DNA of 64,000 nt from positions 186,001 to 250,000 of the forward strand of contig CANTFL010001342.1 of NCBI GenBank assembly GCA_947650285.1, in the 5' to 3' direction. This document shows, in pieces, positions 8,990-20,570 of this stretch. The position numbers and the translations under genes are program-made. This DNA is from Hyaloperonospora brassicae (Eukaryota; Oomycota; Peronosporomycetes; Peronosporales; Peronosporaceae). The first letter of the stretch is position 1. The number at the start of each line of letters is the position of its first letter. The notes beneath the pieces were generated by a model. That model did no database searches. It had not been told where the DNA came from and saw only the letters and a program-made list of their open reading frames with translations.

Positions 8990-10480
8990 CAAGTCATTCG
9001 CATTTACAAGTTTTTTAGTCATTTTCCTAGCCCATTGACACAATTTGAGATCGAGGGGCAATGTGGTCCAGTGTCGCAGAACGAAGTGCGCAAATACTTT
9101 AAGTGCAACCGTGGCAATGCATGTGGTCCCGACGAGATTTAAAATGACTGGTAAATGAACCAATTCGATACCCTTGTCCCGCTGTTGAGAGATCTCTGCG
9201 GCTTCTGGTTTGAAGGAGGCATGTTGCATACGACAATTCCAGACGCCCACATATCTTGCGTAAAACAATACAAGTGGTGCAGCTGGATCACTCGACCACC
9301 GCCCGATTGCACCCTAGACACGGAATACACGATCTTCACGCGCGGTCTTGCGAACCGATTAAAACTTCGCTTGCCCGGATAGTACGTCTGCTACAAGCTG
9401 GATTCGTTCTTGGTCGGTAGATAAAACACACTATTGACCTATTTTGGCCGCAAATATTGAGGCACGTGATGACCCACGATACGAACATGGAATGGAACTG
9501 TTGCTACACTTTACCAAAACAATAAATAGCTCGCGCGCCACATTCTTTTGACTCCCCTGTGGTACCAAGTATTCTCAGAGACGATGTTGTTTGGATTGTC
9601 AACACCTTCCACGAGGGCACACGGTGTCGCTTTAGTGATAACAGGCATCTCTCAGGGTAGCTTCCCGTTACGTGTGGCACCAAAGCTGCCCTCTCGCTAA
9701 TCCGTTGTTTATTCCCACCTAGCTTTCGATACCAGACCATAGTTTGACGCGTTGACAGGGCTTGTACTTGCCAATTATCCAAAAATGCTATGGCACGTAA
9801 GGTATGCGTATATAACATGGCAGTATATATCGATTTATCTAGCTACCTGGAGACGATTCAGCGTATTCTTGAGCAATTCTAGGATATTGTTGGCCTTGGA
9901 GTGTACGTGATGATGTCGATATCTGGTCCAATTCGGCAGGTGCTTCTGGTCAGACCCAATTTGCGTGGCGGGCATGATGTCACCACGCGATGATGATCAT
10001 GCCGTTACCTCAGGGTGCTGGTCGAGTTCGTAAAAAGGGTAGAGGCAAACCGGGCCACATGTGCGCGAGCGATCGACTTACGACTAGCGCTTGCCCGTTT
10101 GCGTGCTCTTCCTGCAGAAGCTATCATTGCATCAAAGATTCGATGTTTGGCGATCCACAGCTGGCCGTCTCTTATCATCATCAGTATCTTGCATCGACTC
10201 GTCAAACAACTTGTGTGAGGCAGTCGCGAAGGCATGCTATGTCGAGAAAAGATGGGAGAATGTCAGGCCGACCTTTGGAAAAATGGCGGAGTCCCCGACA
10301 CAAGGTAAATTATATCCTCGAACTGATGGCATCGGCTGCTGTTAGTTCATGGCCACCGGATCTGAAGGTGTCGGTCGATTTGTTGGTGGGGGATAACGTT
10401 GGAAAAGATGGTGAGAAGAGGGGGTTTTCACGGACGATAAAATGCGCGGCAAGAGCGGCTGTCGGATCTTGGCTTGAGTA
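8990..10480 (+). pseudogene. LINE reverse transcriptase remnant
   Basis: RT homology is clear between about 9020 and 9680 in shifting frames. The position where the catalytic Y-A-D-D box should precede AVYID (about 9802-9832) now reads VYNM, so both catalytic Asp residues are lost. From about 10010 an Ala/Leu/Arg-rich stretch with RALPAE resembles the LINE thumb/connection, and RHKVN near 10300 the following region, with less certainty. Confidence 0.75.
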
Positions 10481-11639
10481 ATCAGGCAAAGTTCAAGGCA
10501 GAGCTAGGCCAAAAAGGTAGTTCGTTTGACATGTGGACAGGAGAGCAGAAACGGAAACGTGGCAAGCGTAGGTAGGTAAAACATAATACAGAATCAATTT
10601 CACCCTCATCTACTCGAGCTATTTTCTACAGATGTCCCCACTGAGGACCGACGTAAACTCGATACGTACCTCAAGCCAGGTCATGGTGGCGGTCAGGGCA
10701 CGCACGACAAGTGGCGAAGACGATGTGGACGGCAGGCGCGGACTTGGTCCGACATTTGCACCATGATCTACTTTTTGCAGTCGAAGTGGTAATCCTACAG
10801 CATGCAAAGGCGGCACTTTGGTCGACATTGGCGGGACGCGAGGTAAGAGAATGGTGATCTTCGGTTCGAAGCGAGTGCGGCTACATTGACGGACATCGCG
10901 AATATGAAGCGCAAGTGGACGGCTCTATGAGAAACGCTATGTGATAAATGATTTAAGTCTGATTCGCTCGATGAATGCTGAGCGTGGCTGCGAAGCGCAA
11001 TCGGGCAGCCTCCTGTCGCTGGTTTGCTTACGCGCCTAGTGGACAAAAAGTGCAAACTCGGTGTGCTCCTGGGTGGAGAGTGGAAGCTCACGGTAAGATC
11101 GTCAGTTCGCTGTGTGATTAAGCAGATCCAGCCACCCATCTTCGACGTTGCGTTACGACGCTCTATTAGACACTGCTGTTTAGATTTCCTCAATTGATGT
11201 ACAAGCTAACTGGTACAGCCTTTCTCTGGGCGGTTGGCACCAGAGGGCACTTCAGCCATACATGGAGATGGACGGGAGGGCGAGAAATCGTGTACGCTGA
11301 CGCTATGCTTGAGCGCAAGCCGCGTGTGGTGAAGTCCATCGTACACTGCGACTGTACTGCCGCGACTGAAGTTCCTGGTTGGAGTGTTAAACCCCTGCAC
11401 ACCCAGCTCTATCGAGGTACGTCCAAATCTACGGAGACGGAGGTCGATGGAAAGCGCGCCGCGAAATTACGGTGCGACCGTACGTCTGATACACGATCCA
11501 AAGGTGAAGCTGCCAGGGACTCTGCGATATAAGCTATGATGGACGAATTAGACCCTACTCACGCTGCGATGGCTTAACCCGACTAGCGGAGCATCCAGCG
11601 TGTGCACGGTACGTCGGCGTACGCAGCTCAGACGATGTT

Positions 11640-12040
11640 CAAAGTCACCATCCTTGATCTCTGGAATTGCGCCAGTCGTAATAGGTCCTGTCCGCACGAT
11701 ACGGGCGACCAAGCAGCATTAGTCTTTTTTGCCCGTCTTATGGGAGTATCCGGTGGCTTCGGGCGCAAGGTCTGATTTTTGGACCAGGTGGAGAGCGCGT
11801 GACAACACCTTAAACGATGACAACCAGCGGGCATGTTTCAGCCTGAGGATGCATGATACGCCTAACACCGCTTGGGAAGCGGTTCACGATATTCTAGGTG
11901 AGCTAGGCTATGAGAATGGTCTTTGACATCAGCTTTCGTGGCAGCAAACTTGCTGTGGCGGCTCACGGTTATGGCAAATATACACGCCATCTGGTGCGCC
12001 CGTCTACGGCTTCGGGATCAGGTAAGCGCAAGCCGGGCAT
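11640..12040 (+). pseudogene. LINE zf-RVT-like region remnant
   Basis: Across two frames I read a W-E-Y-P-V-A-S-G block followed by SDFWTRWRARD (about 11750-11800), then WEAVHDILGELGY and, in another frame, ANLLWRLTVMANIHAIW. This resembles the zf-RVT module between RT and RNase H of LINEs (HxxxxC then a Trp-rich helix pair), although the zinc ligands are not all visible. Confidence 0.55.
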
Positions 12041-12229
12041 CACTACGTGCAGGCCAGGTCACTAATGCTACTGCCGTATGAGGAATCGCGCAACTCAGGT
12101 ATTCGATGCGAGCTTTCGAGAACAGCGCTACATTGCGGATACGTGTGCTTTTGGCGATGTAAAAAATATTGGCAGGCGTGCGGGTTGAGGAGATCGGATT
12201 GTGTGTTCACTCGTTGCCTGTGGCAAGTG

Positions 12230-12720
12230 TCGACATGCTTTTCTTCGAAGGCGGATCGAGCGAGAGGAAACCCAGGCCTCAATGGTGCCGGATCTGTGAC
12301 AGTATGGCTGGACACAAGAACGCATGCAGTCGAGATCTGCTCGGCGTCAAGCATGTCATACGCTATTATTACAACGACGAATAACGATACCGAATACTGG
12401 GGATTCGTGCATGGACCGCGTCGTGTGGCGGCCGCTGGATGTACTCCTCTGCGCGTGATCGGAGACAGTGCGATGGTTATTCGATAACAGCTGTATCACA
12501 TGCCGCCAAAACGGGACTATGTTAGACAGTTCTACTACAATGCTCGACATTGAGCAGACGGTCCGGGAGCCCGGAGCTGGACGCATCATGACAGGAAACA
12601 TAACAAGATGGCTGATCGAATGGCAGCCAACAGCGCAATGATACAAAGAGATCGACATAGACAGCGGCAGTCGACAAACGAGATATCCTCGACGAAATAA
12701 AGCAATATCTCGACAACGAC
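12230..12720 (+). pseudogene. LINE-encoded RNase H remnant
   Basis: The plus strand reads RGNPG then GAGSVTVW (first strand of RNase H), TNNDTEYWG (the conserved TNN-x-x-E motif with its catalytic Glu) near 12370-12400, and GDSAMVIR (catalytic Asp) at about 12460-12487. After a shift it continues KRDYVRQFYYNARH. The first catalytic Asp lies in the frame-damaged stretch before RGNPG. Identification is strong; function is lost. Confidence 0.8.
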
Positions 12721-12780
12721 GTTCAGCAGTGGATCGCCACGAGCCTGGCGGTACAACAGATGGTCGCATCCTCTTGTGAC

Positions 12781-13076
12781 ATGGTTGGCGAAACGAGTGC
12801 TCAGCACGTAGTGCTCAGCACTTACTGTCCGGGCGACGCAACATTCACGAATGATCATTGTCTGCTAGTGATACCCAGTATCGATGCATATTTTCGTAAG
12901 CGTAGCGCAGATAGTAGTGTCGACATCACGGCCATTAGAGATCTTGCATAGCATCTCATGTACCTCATCGTCTATCCTTTCATTGTTGTAGGCTATTGCC
13001 ATCGACGATACCCTTTTGTTCGTACGGTGTAACGTAGACAACCTCCAGCATTCAGAACATCCATCACAACATAATC
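12781..13076. other. No gene seen
   Basis: Possible LINE 3' tail plus host sequence up to the start of the inverted-duplication arm. No motif recognised. Confidence 0.4.
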
Positions 13077-13230
13077 ACCCATCGCCTTTTCCGGTTCTCA
13101 CGTCACTTGTGCACCTCATTTCTTTCTACATCTTGGGTGCGTCCACTAGACACTTCTTTTCTAGTTGGGTGGCTCTAATAATACTTAGATCTATTGTGTC
13201 CGACCATCGATCACCCACTAAACCGCGTTG

Positions 13231-13240
13231 CTATAAATAC
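13231..13240 (+). promoter_or_regulatory. TATA-like box upstream of NDUFA4-like gene, left arm
   Basis: CTATAAATAC about 50 bp before the ATG at 13289. It is conserved in the right arm at 39174-39181 (reverse strand) although nearby bases differ. Confidence 0.5.
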
Positions 13241-13288
13241 TCGGAGCAATAATAGTAGCGGTTTTGGCGATGGCAGACGAACAATGCG

Positions 13289-13753
13289 ATGATGCAGGGC
13301 GTGAAGCTCCGTGCACGCATGTTCATGGCATTCCAGAACTTGCTGACTAAAGATCACTACAAAACGATGAAGGCCACTTTCGCTCGGATGCAGAAAATTC
13401 GCGGCAATCTCTCAGCCGTGGGCCAGCCGAAGGTGCCAGTGCCGATGCCAACGGGTCCGACCGACAAACGCAGCTTTATCTGGGTGTCTTCGCGGGACGC
13501 AGAGATATACCCTTTGGTGCTCTGTGTGGGCCTCGGCGTCGGGGTCGCCATCTTCAGCGGTGTTCGCCACCTGACATCCGACCCCGACGTCAATCTGGAC
13601 CCTGACCGCCGCGAGACGCCGGCATGGGAGCGCTACGAGCCCGAAGAAGGCAAGACGTTTTCGCGCAACCGCCACAACTTCGCCACTCTCACGTCGAATC
13701 CGATCAACACTTTGACTGAGTCATCCACGCACGATCAAGAAGCGAACGAGTAG
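13289..13753 (+). CDS. NDUFA4/B12D-family (MLRQ-like) protein, left-arm copy
   Basis: 154 residues. Residues about 28-70 are basic and Pro-rich. A membrane segment spans about 73-94 (IYPLVLCVGLGVGVAIFSGV), followed by the family signature RHLTSDPDVNLDP and a conserved Trp (PAWERY, 111-116). NDUFA4/MLRQ proteins are single-pass subunits of the mitochondrial respiratory chain (assigned to complex I or cytochrome oxidase) and usually about 80 residues; the extra N-terminal and C-terminal tails here are long. The first ATG gives MMQGVKLRAR, a possible mitochondrial targeting start. The right-arm copy differs at about six residues. The ORF is intact. Family call from the membrane segment plus DPDV and Trp spacing. 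Confidence 0.75.
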   Translation: MMQGVKLRARMFMAFQNLLTKDHYKTMKATFARMQKIRGNLSAVGQPKVPVPMPTGPTDKRSFIWVSSRDAEIYPLVLCVGLGVGVAIFSGVRHLTSDPDVNLDPDRRETPAWERYEPEEGKTFSRNRHNFATLTSNPINTLTESSTHDQEANE

Positions 13754-13786
13754 TAGTGCGTCTCGAGACAGGGCTGAAGCAGGAAG

Positions 13787-14269
13787 ATGGAGAGCAGCGC
13801 AATTGCAGGCAGCTTCGAAACACACGGGGCGATTACACTAATAACAACTAATTTCTTTCAAACACATTGTGCATTGAGATTAACCCACGTAAACGCTGTA
13901 GCGAAGGCGTTTTACGTATTTTGTCTCGATCCACTGACGGAACGCCATGTGGCGCCCCAATGCTCACAGATGCACGCTTTTGCTGGTGCACAGGTGAAGG
14001 ATTGTCACGAAGGGCAACTCACTGACGGGTATGGACGTCGCGTCACATTCATCGTCGAAAGTGATGCGGGGCAGCGAAAACGAACTTCGGCATGTGACGT
14101 ACACACTGCATCATGTGGCTGCATCATTGAGCTGATGTCGAATCATTCGAAGCGTAAAAGTGCGTTGCAAGACATACTTGCAAGTCCGTCGAATGTATTA
14201 TCCTGCATAATAGCAAGCGCTAACGAGTGCTCGCGATCGAAACAGACATCTGCTCCGCACACCTACTGA
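13787..14269 (+). CDS. Unrecognised ORF conserved in both arms
   Basis: 160 codons, opening with ATG 34 bp after the NDUFA4-like stop. The right-arm copy (38144-38626) is open over the same length with about three residue changes, as expected for a recent duplication, so this is not evidence of selection. Cys-rich in the middle (CSQMHAFAGAQVKDC, then CDVHTASCGC). No family recognised. It could be 3' UTR of the preceding gene or part of a spliced gene, since GTAAGT and CAG signals follow. Confidence 0.3.
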   Translation: MESSAIAGSFETHGAITLITTNFFQTHCALRLTHVNAVAKAFYVFCLDPLTERHVAPQCSQMHAFAGAQVKDCHEGQLTDGYGRRVTFIVESDAGQRKRTSACDVHTASCGCIIELMSNHSKRKSALQDILASPSNVLSCIIASANECSRSKQTSAPHTY

Positions 14270-15279
14270 CTGGTATCATGACATTCGATCCTGGAGCCCA
14301 GTGCTATCGTTGTGTAAGTAATTGACTACACCTGACGCGTTTTTCAGGATAGTTCACTCCAGTCTCATTGAAGTCATGGCCACCGTCATTCGATGGTGCG
14401 TCAGCTCTTGCATCCTCATGTCTGACAACCTACCTACGAGCGTGAACTGGTTGGTCACTGGAAGTCAAGCAGAAGAAAGTCCAGCGGACACATGCGGTAA
14501 TCATGAAACGATCGTGAGTTTGCTCTCATAGTCAATTGACAAAGTGGAGATCAACACCAGCGAAGAGTTTCGATGCCAAACGTCACTAGTCAGTAAGATC
14601 AGATACCTTGTGGATTCCATCCTCTGTGCCGACAGTCCATTCCATGCCAGAGCCTTACTCGGGACGGTAAGGGAAGATAAGAGAAGCATCTGGCATACGA
14701 CTTATCATTCAGTCTTGTCAGTGTTCGGCCTCGCTGTCCTGACCCCACGTACGAGTCTTGTGCTGTAGCCATCGATTGCGACATTGTCGACAAGCTGACA
14801 TCCCACAACTTAACACGGACGTTTGCGCTTGTGTAAGTCGAGTACGTGCTCGTTCATCTACCGTTGCAACACGTTTTTAATCTGCACTTATCGAAGTGAA
14901 GTCCAAGTCTTGTACATACTGCAAAATTGACGTGGTCGATGTATCATAGCAACTTCTGGAACACGGTCACAGCACCAAGTTGCACTCAAACATTGCTACA
15001 CACTAGTGTGACAGTAAGGCGTGGTATGACCAGAGAACACGCTTGACACTTACTATCCAGCTGAATGGATTATGCTTTCGTTCCTTGCCATGAATTTGCC
15101 CATTCGATCCAAGTGCATCAGACTCGTGAGCACTTTTCGCTAGTACGCTTTCTCTTCTTTCATGTCATCGTAGCTATGGTTTACAGTGATAAGTGGCGAG
15201 CAGTGTGCAACTGACTCGCATCACTTTGCTGCTTGATTTCTCCAGTGACCAGCAACTTATGCTGCACGTCACTGCCAAG
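14270..15279. other. Intergenic, several splice-like signals
   Basis: No long frame. On the plus strand a GTAAGT donor at about 14315 is followed by a pyrimidine run and CAG at about 14346; more donor/acceptor pairs follow to about 14730. They are largely kept in the right arm. No exon set I tried gave a recognisable protein. Confidence 0.35.
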
Positions 15280-16507
15280 TCACATGCCAGTTGAAGCGTC
15301 TTTTGCGAACGAGAATGACAACGACTGCGCAAATGAGTCGATCGTCTTCGAATGCGCACGTCGCTTTTCTGGCGAGTCCAGTGCACCTCGGAAATACGGC
15401 GGCGGTAACATCGCCGTGGGCGTGACAAGCGGCACCGTGCCATGCCCCGGAGACACTTGGAAGTTGCACCTCAGCATGTTCATCTTGGGTATTGACAGTT
15501 TAGAGCCACTTGCTGTCATTTTCTCCAGCTCGTCAGCAGGCGACAACGAACGCGCTGTCGCTGGACCATTCGAATGGACCGTAGACCGTGACGTGTTGGA
15601 CAACGGCGTCGCGACCACATCCTCCAACGACACGAAGTCGATCGAACTCAATGGGCTTGGAACTGCACCGACCGGCAGACTTCGCTGTAACGGACTACTG
15701 TATATCTGGTCATCTTCCATCGAGCACGACTTTTGCCGCACATGCGCTGGCGTCAGAGCCACGTTCTGTTCCTTCGCCTCGGGCCGTTCTGGAAGCGCCT
15801 GTATCGTTTCCCTGTCTACAACCAAGCGCCCCTCCGCCATCACAGTACATCTTCTCTCTACCACAGTAGCAAAGACATCCTGAGCAGACGCAGACTGTCG
15901 CTTGTCCGTCAACTCGACCTCCAGATGCGGCGTCTGGTCGATACCAGCTGCTTCGTCGAAGCCAAAGCCCTGCAACCTCTTTCCTGACCCAAAAGTGTGC
16001 CGCAAGACTTTTCTCTGATCCCTCGCTGCAATGGCTACACCAACTTTTTTCGACGGCGTTTGCACGCGGTTTGCTGTGATCGCAAAGGTCCGACACTGAC
16101 ATCGCTGCCCTGGCATCGTGTCATGGTCGTGACTGTGCAAAAGCGCTTCGTCCGAGCCACACAACAGCATCTGCTCAATGTCCTCCTGCACATCGTCACC
16201 ACTCATCGCTATTGCACCAAATCAACAACAACAACACGTCAATCAACAGCACAAGTGGATCCATAGTGTTTCTCGACATGGACAACGTGAGTCTGTGAAT
16301 GCCTCGACTTGTACATGGACAAATATTACTACGTAATATACAGATGTCAACAATAAATTACATACCACTCTATACACATTGTCGAATTCGACGTACCAGG
16401 ATAAAACCTCGAGTCAAATAACCCATCGCCCGAGTCGCTCGGAAACGCGTCGGCGTCCAACATGGCGCCGGGGCAAAAGACGTCCATGTCGATGTTCATC
16501 TCGACGT
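15280..16507 (-). pseudogene. Truncated copy of the two-exon unrecognised gene (left arm)
   Basis: Exon 2 is 15280-16208 on the minus strand (308 codons from its ATG at 16206), the intron is 16209-16396 (GT...AG, 188 bp), and only the last 111 bp of exon 1 remain (16397-16507), cut by the duplication junction. The exon 2 frame is intact and differs from the right-arm copy at about four residues. Without the first exon start it could still be translated from the internal Met MSGDDVQEDIE, so it may be a shortened gene rather than fully dead. Product unknown: acidic start, Ser/Pro-rich end with SLSPADELEK and SPEKRRAHSK. Confidence 0.65.
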
Positions 16508-16640
16508 TTTGACAAGAAGTTTTCGTGTAATTGACTCAACTTCGCCAATCTCATGCCGAATCCGATCAACACTTTGACCGAGTCACCTGCGCACGAGAAT
16601 CGAACAAGTAGGAGTCTGTCTAGAAACATTGATGGAAACG
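16505..16640 (+). pseudogene. 3' fragment of an NDUFA4-like gene
   Basis: Starting at the arm junction, the sequence matches the C-terminal part of the NDUFA4-like gene: AACTTCGCCAATCTCATGCC, then CCGAATCCGATCAACACTTT and a GAGTCA/CACGA/AGTAGGAG stop region. The transmembrane part is missing. It reads on the plus strand, as does the intact copy at 13289. Confidence 0.8.
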
Positions 16641-18072
16641 GTAATGAAGAGCTGTGACCAGCTATTGCAACAGCAGGGCGCGAAAAGGGCAGCACGATTT
16701 ATCTTGTGCGTGGCACTTAAGCAGATGTGTCGTTATTTGCGAGTGAAGACTAGATATTGCTAACTAACAGCCACGACTCATTTTAAAGCTCACTCAAAGG
16801 CAGATAGACGAGAAACACATCGTTGTATTTCTAACTACATAAGACGAGGGTGTTGCTACCTCCATCATGAAACACAGACCATTTGTAAGGATATAACATC
16901 TCAGTTGGACGTTATCGTCGTCTAACATTACGCGTGGAATGTATCTTCATTACCACTACCACACGAAAGAAAACCTGTGCGCGTACCTTCTCTCGGCGTT
17001 ATTCTAGTGAGGGAAACAACAAAGCAGTGAACTGTTATATGACTGAGTAAGGTCTATCTGCTGATCAAGTCGGACCGAATTCTTTCGACCTCAGATATAC
17101 GATGTCAGCAGCTCAGCAGACACATCAACACCAACACCGACTTGGTATCAGCGAGCTACCTGAACTCCAGACGTCGACAAATGTTTCGCGGCAAAGCAAG
17201 GCCGAATCATGTAGCTCGGACTGACGACATTTGCGTGATAATTGCCCGCGACGGGCCTTACAGTATGCATGTGTGGACCAGCCGGCAACAAGGGCCGGTC
17301 ACGCTGTGACTAAGATCAGCAGCTTCTTCTGGATTCTCCAGAATAAAGCTGTAGTAGCACATTGCTGTTGACAACGTCACCGGCATGTCTTCATCGTGTG
17401 CGCTATGACGGACTTATATTCACGTGTTGTTGCGAACTCACTTCCGTTAGTACTTTTTTCCACATGTAAGCGCAACGATAAAGCTCAGCCGGATCGCTAC
17501 ATTACACATCTGCCAGTGATTTTGCAGGATGACATACATCAGGATGGAAGATCCAACTATGAACTCGCGCTATAATCCACTTTATCCAGTCCACGGTCCA
17601 TAGAACTGTGTCTAGAATTTTATGTTTACGTTCCATTCGGATGGTTCAGGATAGACGGCGAAGGGTTGGTATGTTGCACAACAAAGATCAGTCGTAGTCC
17701 GTATTTACCTTCCTGCGTTTGAGCATTTCAACAGCAACAACTATGGTACAACGAAGTGCATCATCACGCGACAATCACGGCAGCACTTCGATAACTACAC
17801 ATCTCAACGCACGACCCTCCATCATCCAACCTGCCTCGAAACATGCAAGATGGGTACGTAAATATTCAAGCTTGACCGAGCCCGATGGACTGAGAATGGC
17901 ATTAGACTAGAGCTTGCTGTCGTGTCTTACTCATGAGTCAGGTCGAGGCATATGACATTGAAACGTATTGCGTAAATTGTGCGAAACAAAGGCCAACCGG
18001 AAGTAGACATATAGATTATTCTTCGTCTCGACACGACTCGCTTCTGTAGATTGATGTCACCCATCGTCTTGT
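16641..18072. other. No gene seen
   Basis: Short frames only, none with recognisable motifs. GC content is similar to the surrounding host DNA. Confidence 0.5.
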
Positions 18073-18477
18073 TCATAGATGCTCCGAAAAAGGCTCATCG
18101 GTCTTTTCCTGGAGTGTTGCAGCCTCTGGAAACTGGTTAACGGGGTTTGGCTTGAGGTTGGCAAAATGGTGGCGGTTCCGCGAGAACTTCTTTCCCTCCT
18201 CCGGCTTATAGCGCTCCCATGCTGGTGTCTCACGTCGGTCACGGCTCAAATTGATATCGGGATTGAGCGTCAAGTGGCGAACACCGCTAAAAACAGCAAT
18301 CGTCATGCCAATAGCTACACAGAGCACCAACGGATAGATCTCGATATCGTGCGAAGGAGCCCAGAAAAAGCTCCGCTTGTCTCTCGGTCCCGTCGGCACT
18401 GGCACTGGCACCTTCGGTTGCTCCACAACAGCGGACTTCCGATAAACCTTCTGCATACGAGCAAACGTGGCCTTCAT
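18073..18477 (-). CDS. NDUFA4/B12D-family protein, diverged paralogue
   Basis: 134 residues from the ATG at 18477 (MKATFARMQK). A longer upstream frame begins only with TTG and its DNA is rearranged relative to the other copies, so I use the ATG. Layout matches the other copies: Pro-rich stretch (PKVPVPVPTGP), membrane segment IYPLVLCVAIGMTIAVFSGV, then RHLTLNPDINL and PAWERYKPEEG. The C-terminus differs (LQEKTDEPFSEHL). About 75 percent identical to the arm copies by eye in the shared part. It lies 1.4 kb from the 3' fragment at 16505. Function probably as for the family; the loss of the N-terminal lead may affect mitochondrial import. Confidence 0.7.
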   Translation of the reverse strand: MKATFARMQKVYRKSAVVEQPKVPVPVPTGPRDKRSFFWAPSHDIEIYPLVLCVAIGMTIAVFSGVRHLTLNPDINLSRDRRETPAWERYKPEEGKKFSRNRHHFANLKPNPVNQFPEAATLQEKTDEPFSEHL

Positions 18478-18507
18478 CTTGGTGTTGCTCAGCGAGCACG
18501 TTCTCAA

Positions 18508-20316
18508 ATGCTGCAGACTTCAGTGCAGTCAGCCTTCAATGCCATCCACGTCCCGTCTCATCGCAGCGTCGCCGATGACGCGCACGTCAATTTCTCGAAT
18601 ATTGCTTCTAGATGGTTTTTAAAATGCCAACTGCCGAATCCTTCAAGGCTAGATGAGACACTTCGTTCCAAATATGTTTCTTTGTCAAAAAATTGTCTGC
18701 GATATGTCGAACAAACTGCAAAAAGTCGTCATGCGGGTGGAAAAGCGCATTGTTAGCTTAACATATAGAGCATTAGCTTGTTTACGAAATGCACCTTACT
18801 TCACGTCTCTAGTTTTGCCACCACTATTTATCTCATTCTGCAACTCAGACAAACATAAATTTGGAGTATGTCAATGCGAGACGCGACTACTTTTCTGCAT
18901 TTTGATCGTCCTACACATGACTTCATCGAGGTGAACGCAACACGTCGCAGGTTTTAACCGCGCCAGCATAGCACATATTGTGGCAGCTCGCACGTCGGAC
19001 TTTGTCGGTAGAATTGTGTGTGCGCTTGGTGTGGAAAACACATGGGGATGTCGTTCGACTAGAATCCTGTTGCAGTGTCCAAACGACCAGCTGTGTTTGT
19101 AACGATCATACAACAGCTTTCAGCTGAAGAATATCGACTCTGTGTCCGAAAGCCTCGTCATAACACTGGTACAACCACTAATGAATGCGTCACTATGCTT
19201 GCAGTGGAGGGATACTGTGCTGCATTCGGTTCAGCCAGATCGTGTTGTTCGTAAACGCCTGTATGTCTATTATTCCATGATCGTTCGAATAGATCAGTGG
19301 AAGAATTTAATACTGTATACAGCTATCAAGCAAGATTATGACTGCCCGAGTAAATACGTAATTTTGCTTCGCTGAATGAGGTTGGATGTTAATGTAAACA
19401 GTCGCTTTGTCCCAACACGTATTCAAATAGTACTTCTTGCATTGCTGGCAATTGTCGAGAACGTAAACAGTGAGCAGCTTTTTGCGTGAACGGTAATGTG
19501 CGGACATGAACATCAAGTCACGCGTAAACGGGCTGGCATTACTCGGCATCACATATTCCTAAGACATCGCCACTATTTCAATCGATGAGAAGGGAGACAT
19601 GTGGTGCTCAAATTGCTGTATAATGTATGAATAAAAGGCAGACATTGAGACAGAAAGTGTGTAACAACGATTTCTGGTCATTTTCAGAGGGTTACGTTGA
19701 TTGATATCTAAATGGGATGAGAATTTGATACAGGCATGTACACCAATGAGACGCGACTAGTATCTCAAGGCAAAGATATCTCGACGTAGTCGATCATTAT
19801 TCATGCAGTCAGCGATGACATGGTTACTTGTATGGTGGCCGCGCTGATAATCATGCGGAAGAAGATAAGACGGGGAGACTAAAATTACTTCATACTCGGC
19901 TTTGTTCTGTAACCACATTCGTTTACAATACCATGCAACGTGCGAAATCCTCCTATGTACATGTTCCTTGTAGCATATGTAATGGATCAGCTTTGTGGTC
20001 GGCTGCCATAGGCCGTAGGACGCACTTACAAATATTTCAAAATGATGTACGACTTTTCGAATATATAAGGCTTTTTAGGCTCAATTATCGCAAATGAGAT
20101 GTTATGCGTTGATAAATTCCTAGTGTTCAAATCGACGGTAGCGATGTTTGCATGAAATAGCCCAAATATCATTGCAGTGTGATGAGTGGTCGGTTCTCCA
20201 ATTGTAATTTATATCTTCTCAACTAGTCACTAGTTTATAGAAATAGAAGCAATCACAATATCATTAATCGCGCCACAATGCCAAGCATAGATTTTAATGA
20301 ATCAGCAGATGGTATC
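18508..20316. other. No gene seen
   Basis: AT-richer than the arms, with short frames only. The right end (20312-20316, GTATC) is the target duplication of the copia element. Confidence 0.5.
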
Positions 20317-20570
20317 TGTTATGTCGAAGGAAAATTGGAAAGTGTATTGAATAAGTTTTCCTATGAACTTACTCGTCGTGTTATCTTCTTCTACCTTGTA
20401 GCTTTCCCTGATCTTGATGGATTCTAGAACATACACTCAAGGTAGTTCTAGAATCATCAGACTGCACGTGAACCGTTTACACCCTGTCGTATCATCGCTG
20501 TCTTGCCACTTGTGCGTAGCAAATCACAGTTGGCTTTGTTGACCGTGCATTGACAGTGCACCCATCAACA
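20317..20570 (-). repeat. 3' LTR of copia element
   Basis: Direct repeat of 23566-23819, ending in CATCAACA. It includes one long inverted repeat (arm TCTAGAAC). Confidence 0.95.

Larger units (their letters stand above)
8780..12780 (+). mobile_element. Decayed LINE (non-LTR retrotransposon) with RT and RNase H
   Basis: Read across stops and frameshifts the plus strand shows, in order: a linker with TRAFVRPVYDKLFDN (about 8835); RT fingers EVRKYFKCNRGNACGPDEI (about 9085-9145); YTIFTRGLANRLKLRLPG (about 9325-9380); HEGTRCRF then LPVTCG (about 9600-9680); a basic thumb region; a zf-RVT-like block around 11640-12030; and a C-terminal RNase H (12230-12720). The order RT then RNase H fits I/Tad-like LINE clades. 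At least ten stops or shifts are present, so it is dead. The N-terminal endonuclease and the 3' tail were not identified. Confidence 0.8.
13077..16507 (+). repeat. Left arm of a 3.4-kb inverted duplication
   Basis: Matches 35905-39333 in reverse orientation, about 97 percent by eye over most of its length and somewhat lower at the promoter end. It holds an NDUFA4-like gene, an unassigned ORF and a convergent unrecognised gene. The right end is sharp: after GACGT at 16507 the sequence switches from the first exon of that gene to the 3' part of another NDUFA4-like copy. Confidence 0.95.

Noticed and set aside
14599..14808. 69-codon minus-strand frame with a GTAAGG site and a TAG acceptor 72 bp on
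   Set aside because: Splicing in that frame gives an immediate stop; better donor/acceptor pairs lie on the plus strand.
15233..15883. 216-codon plus-strand frame (also 36529-37179 minus)
   Set aside because: Antisense shadow of the 308-codon exon 2; duplicated only because the arm is duplicated.
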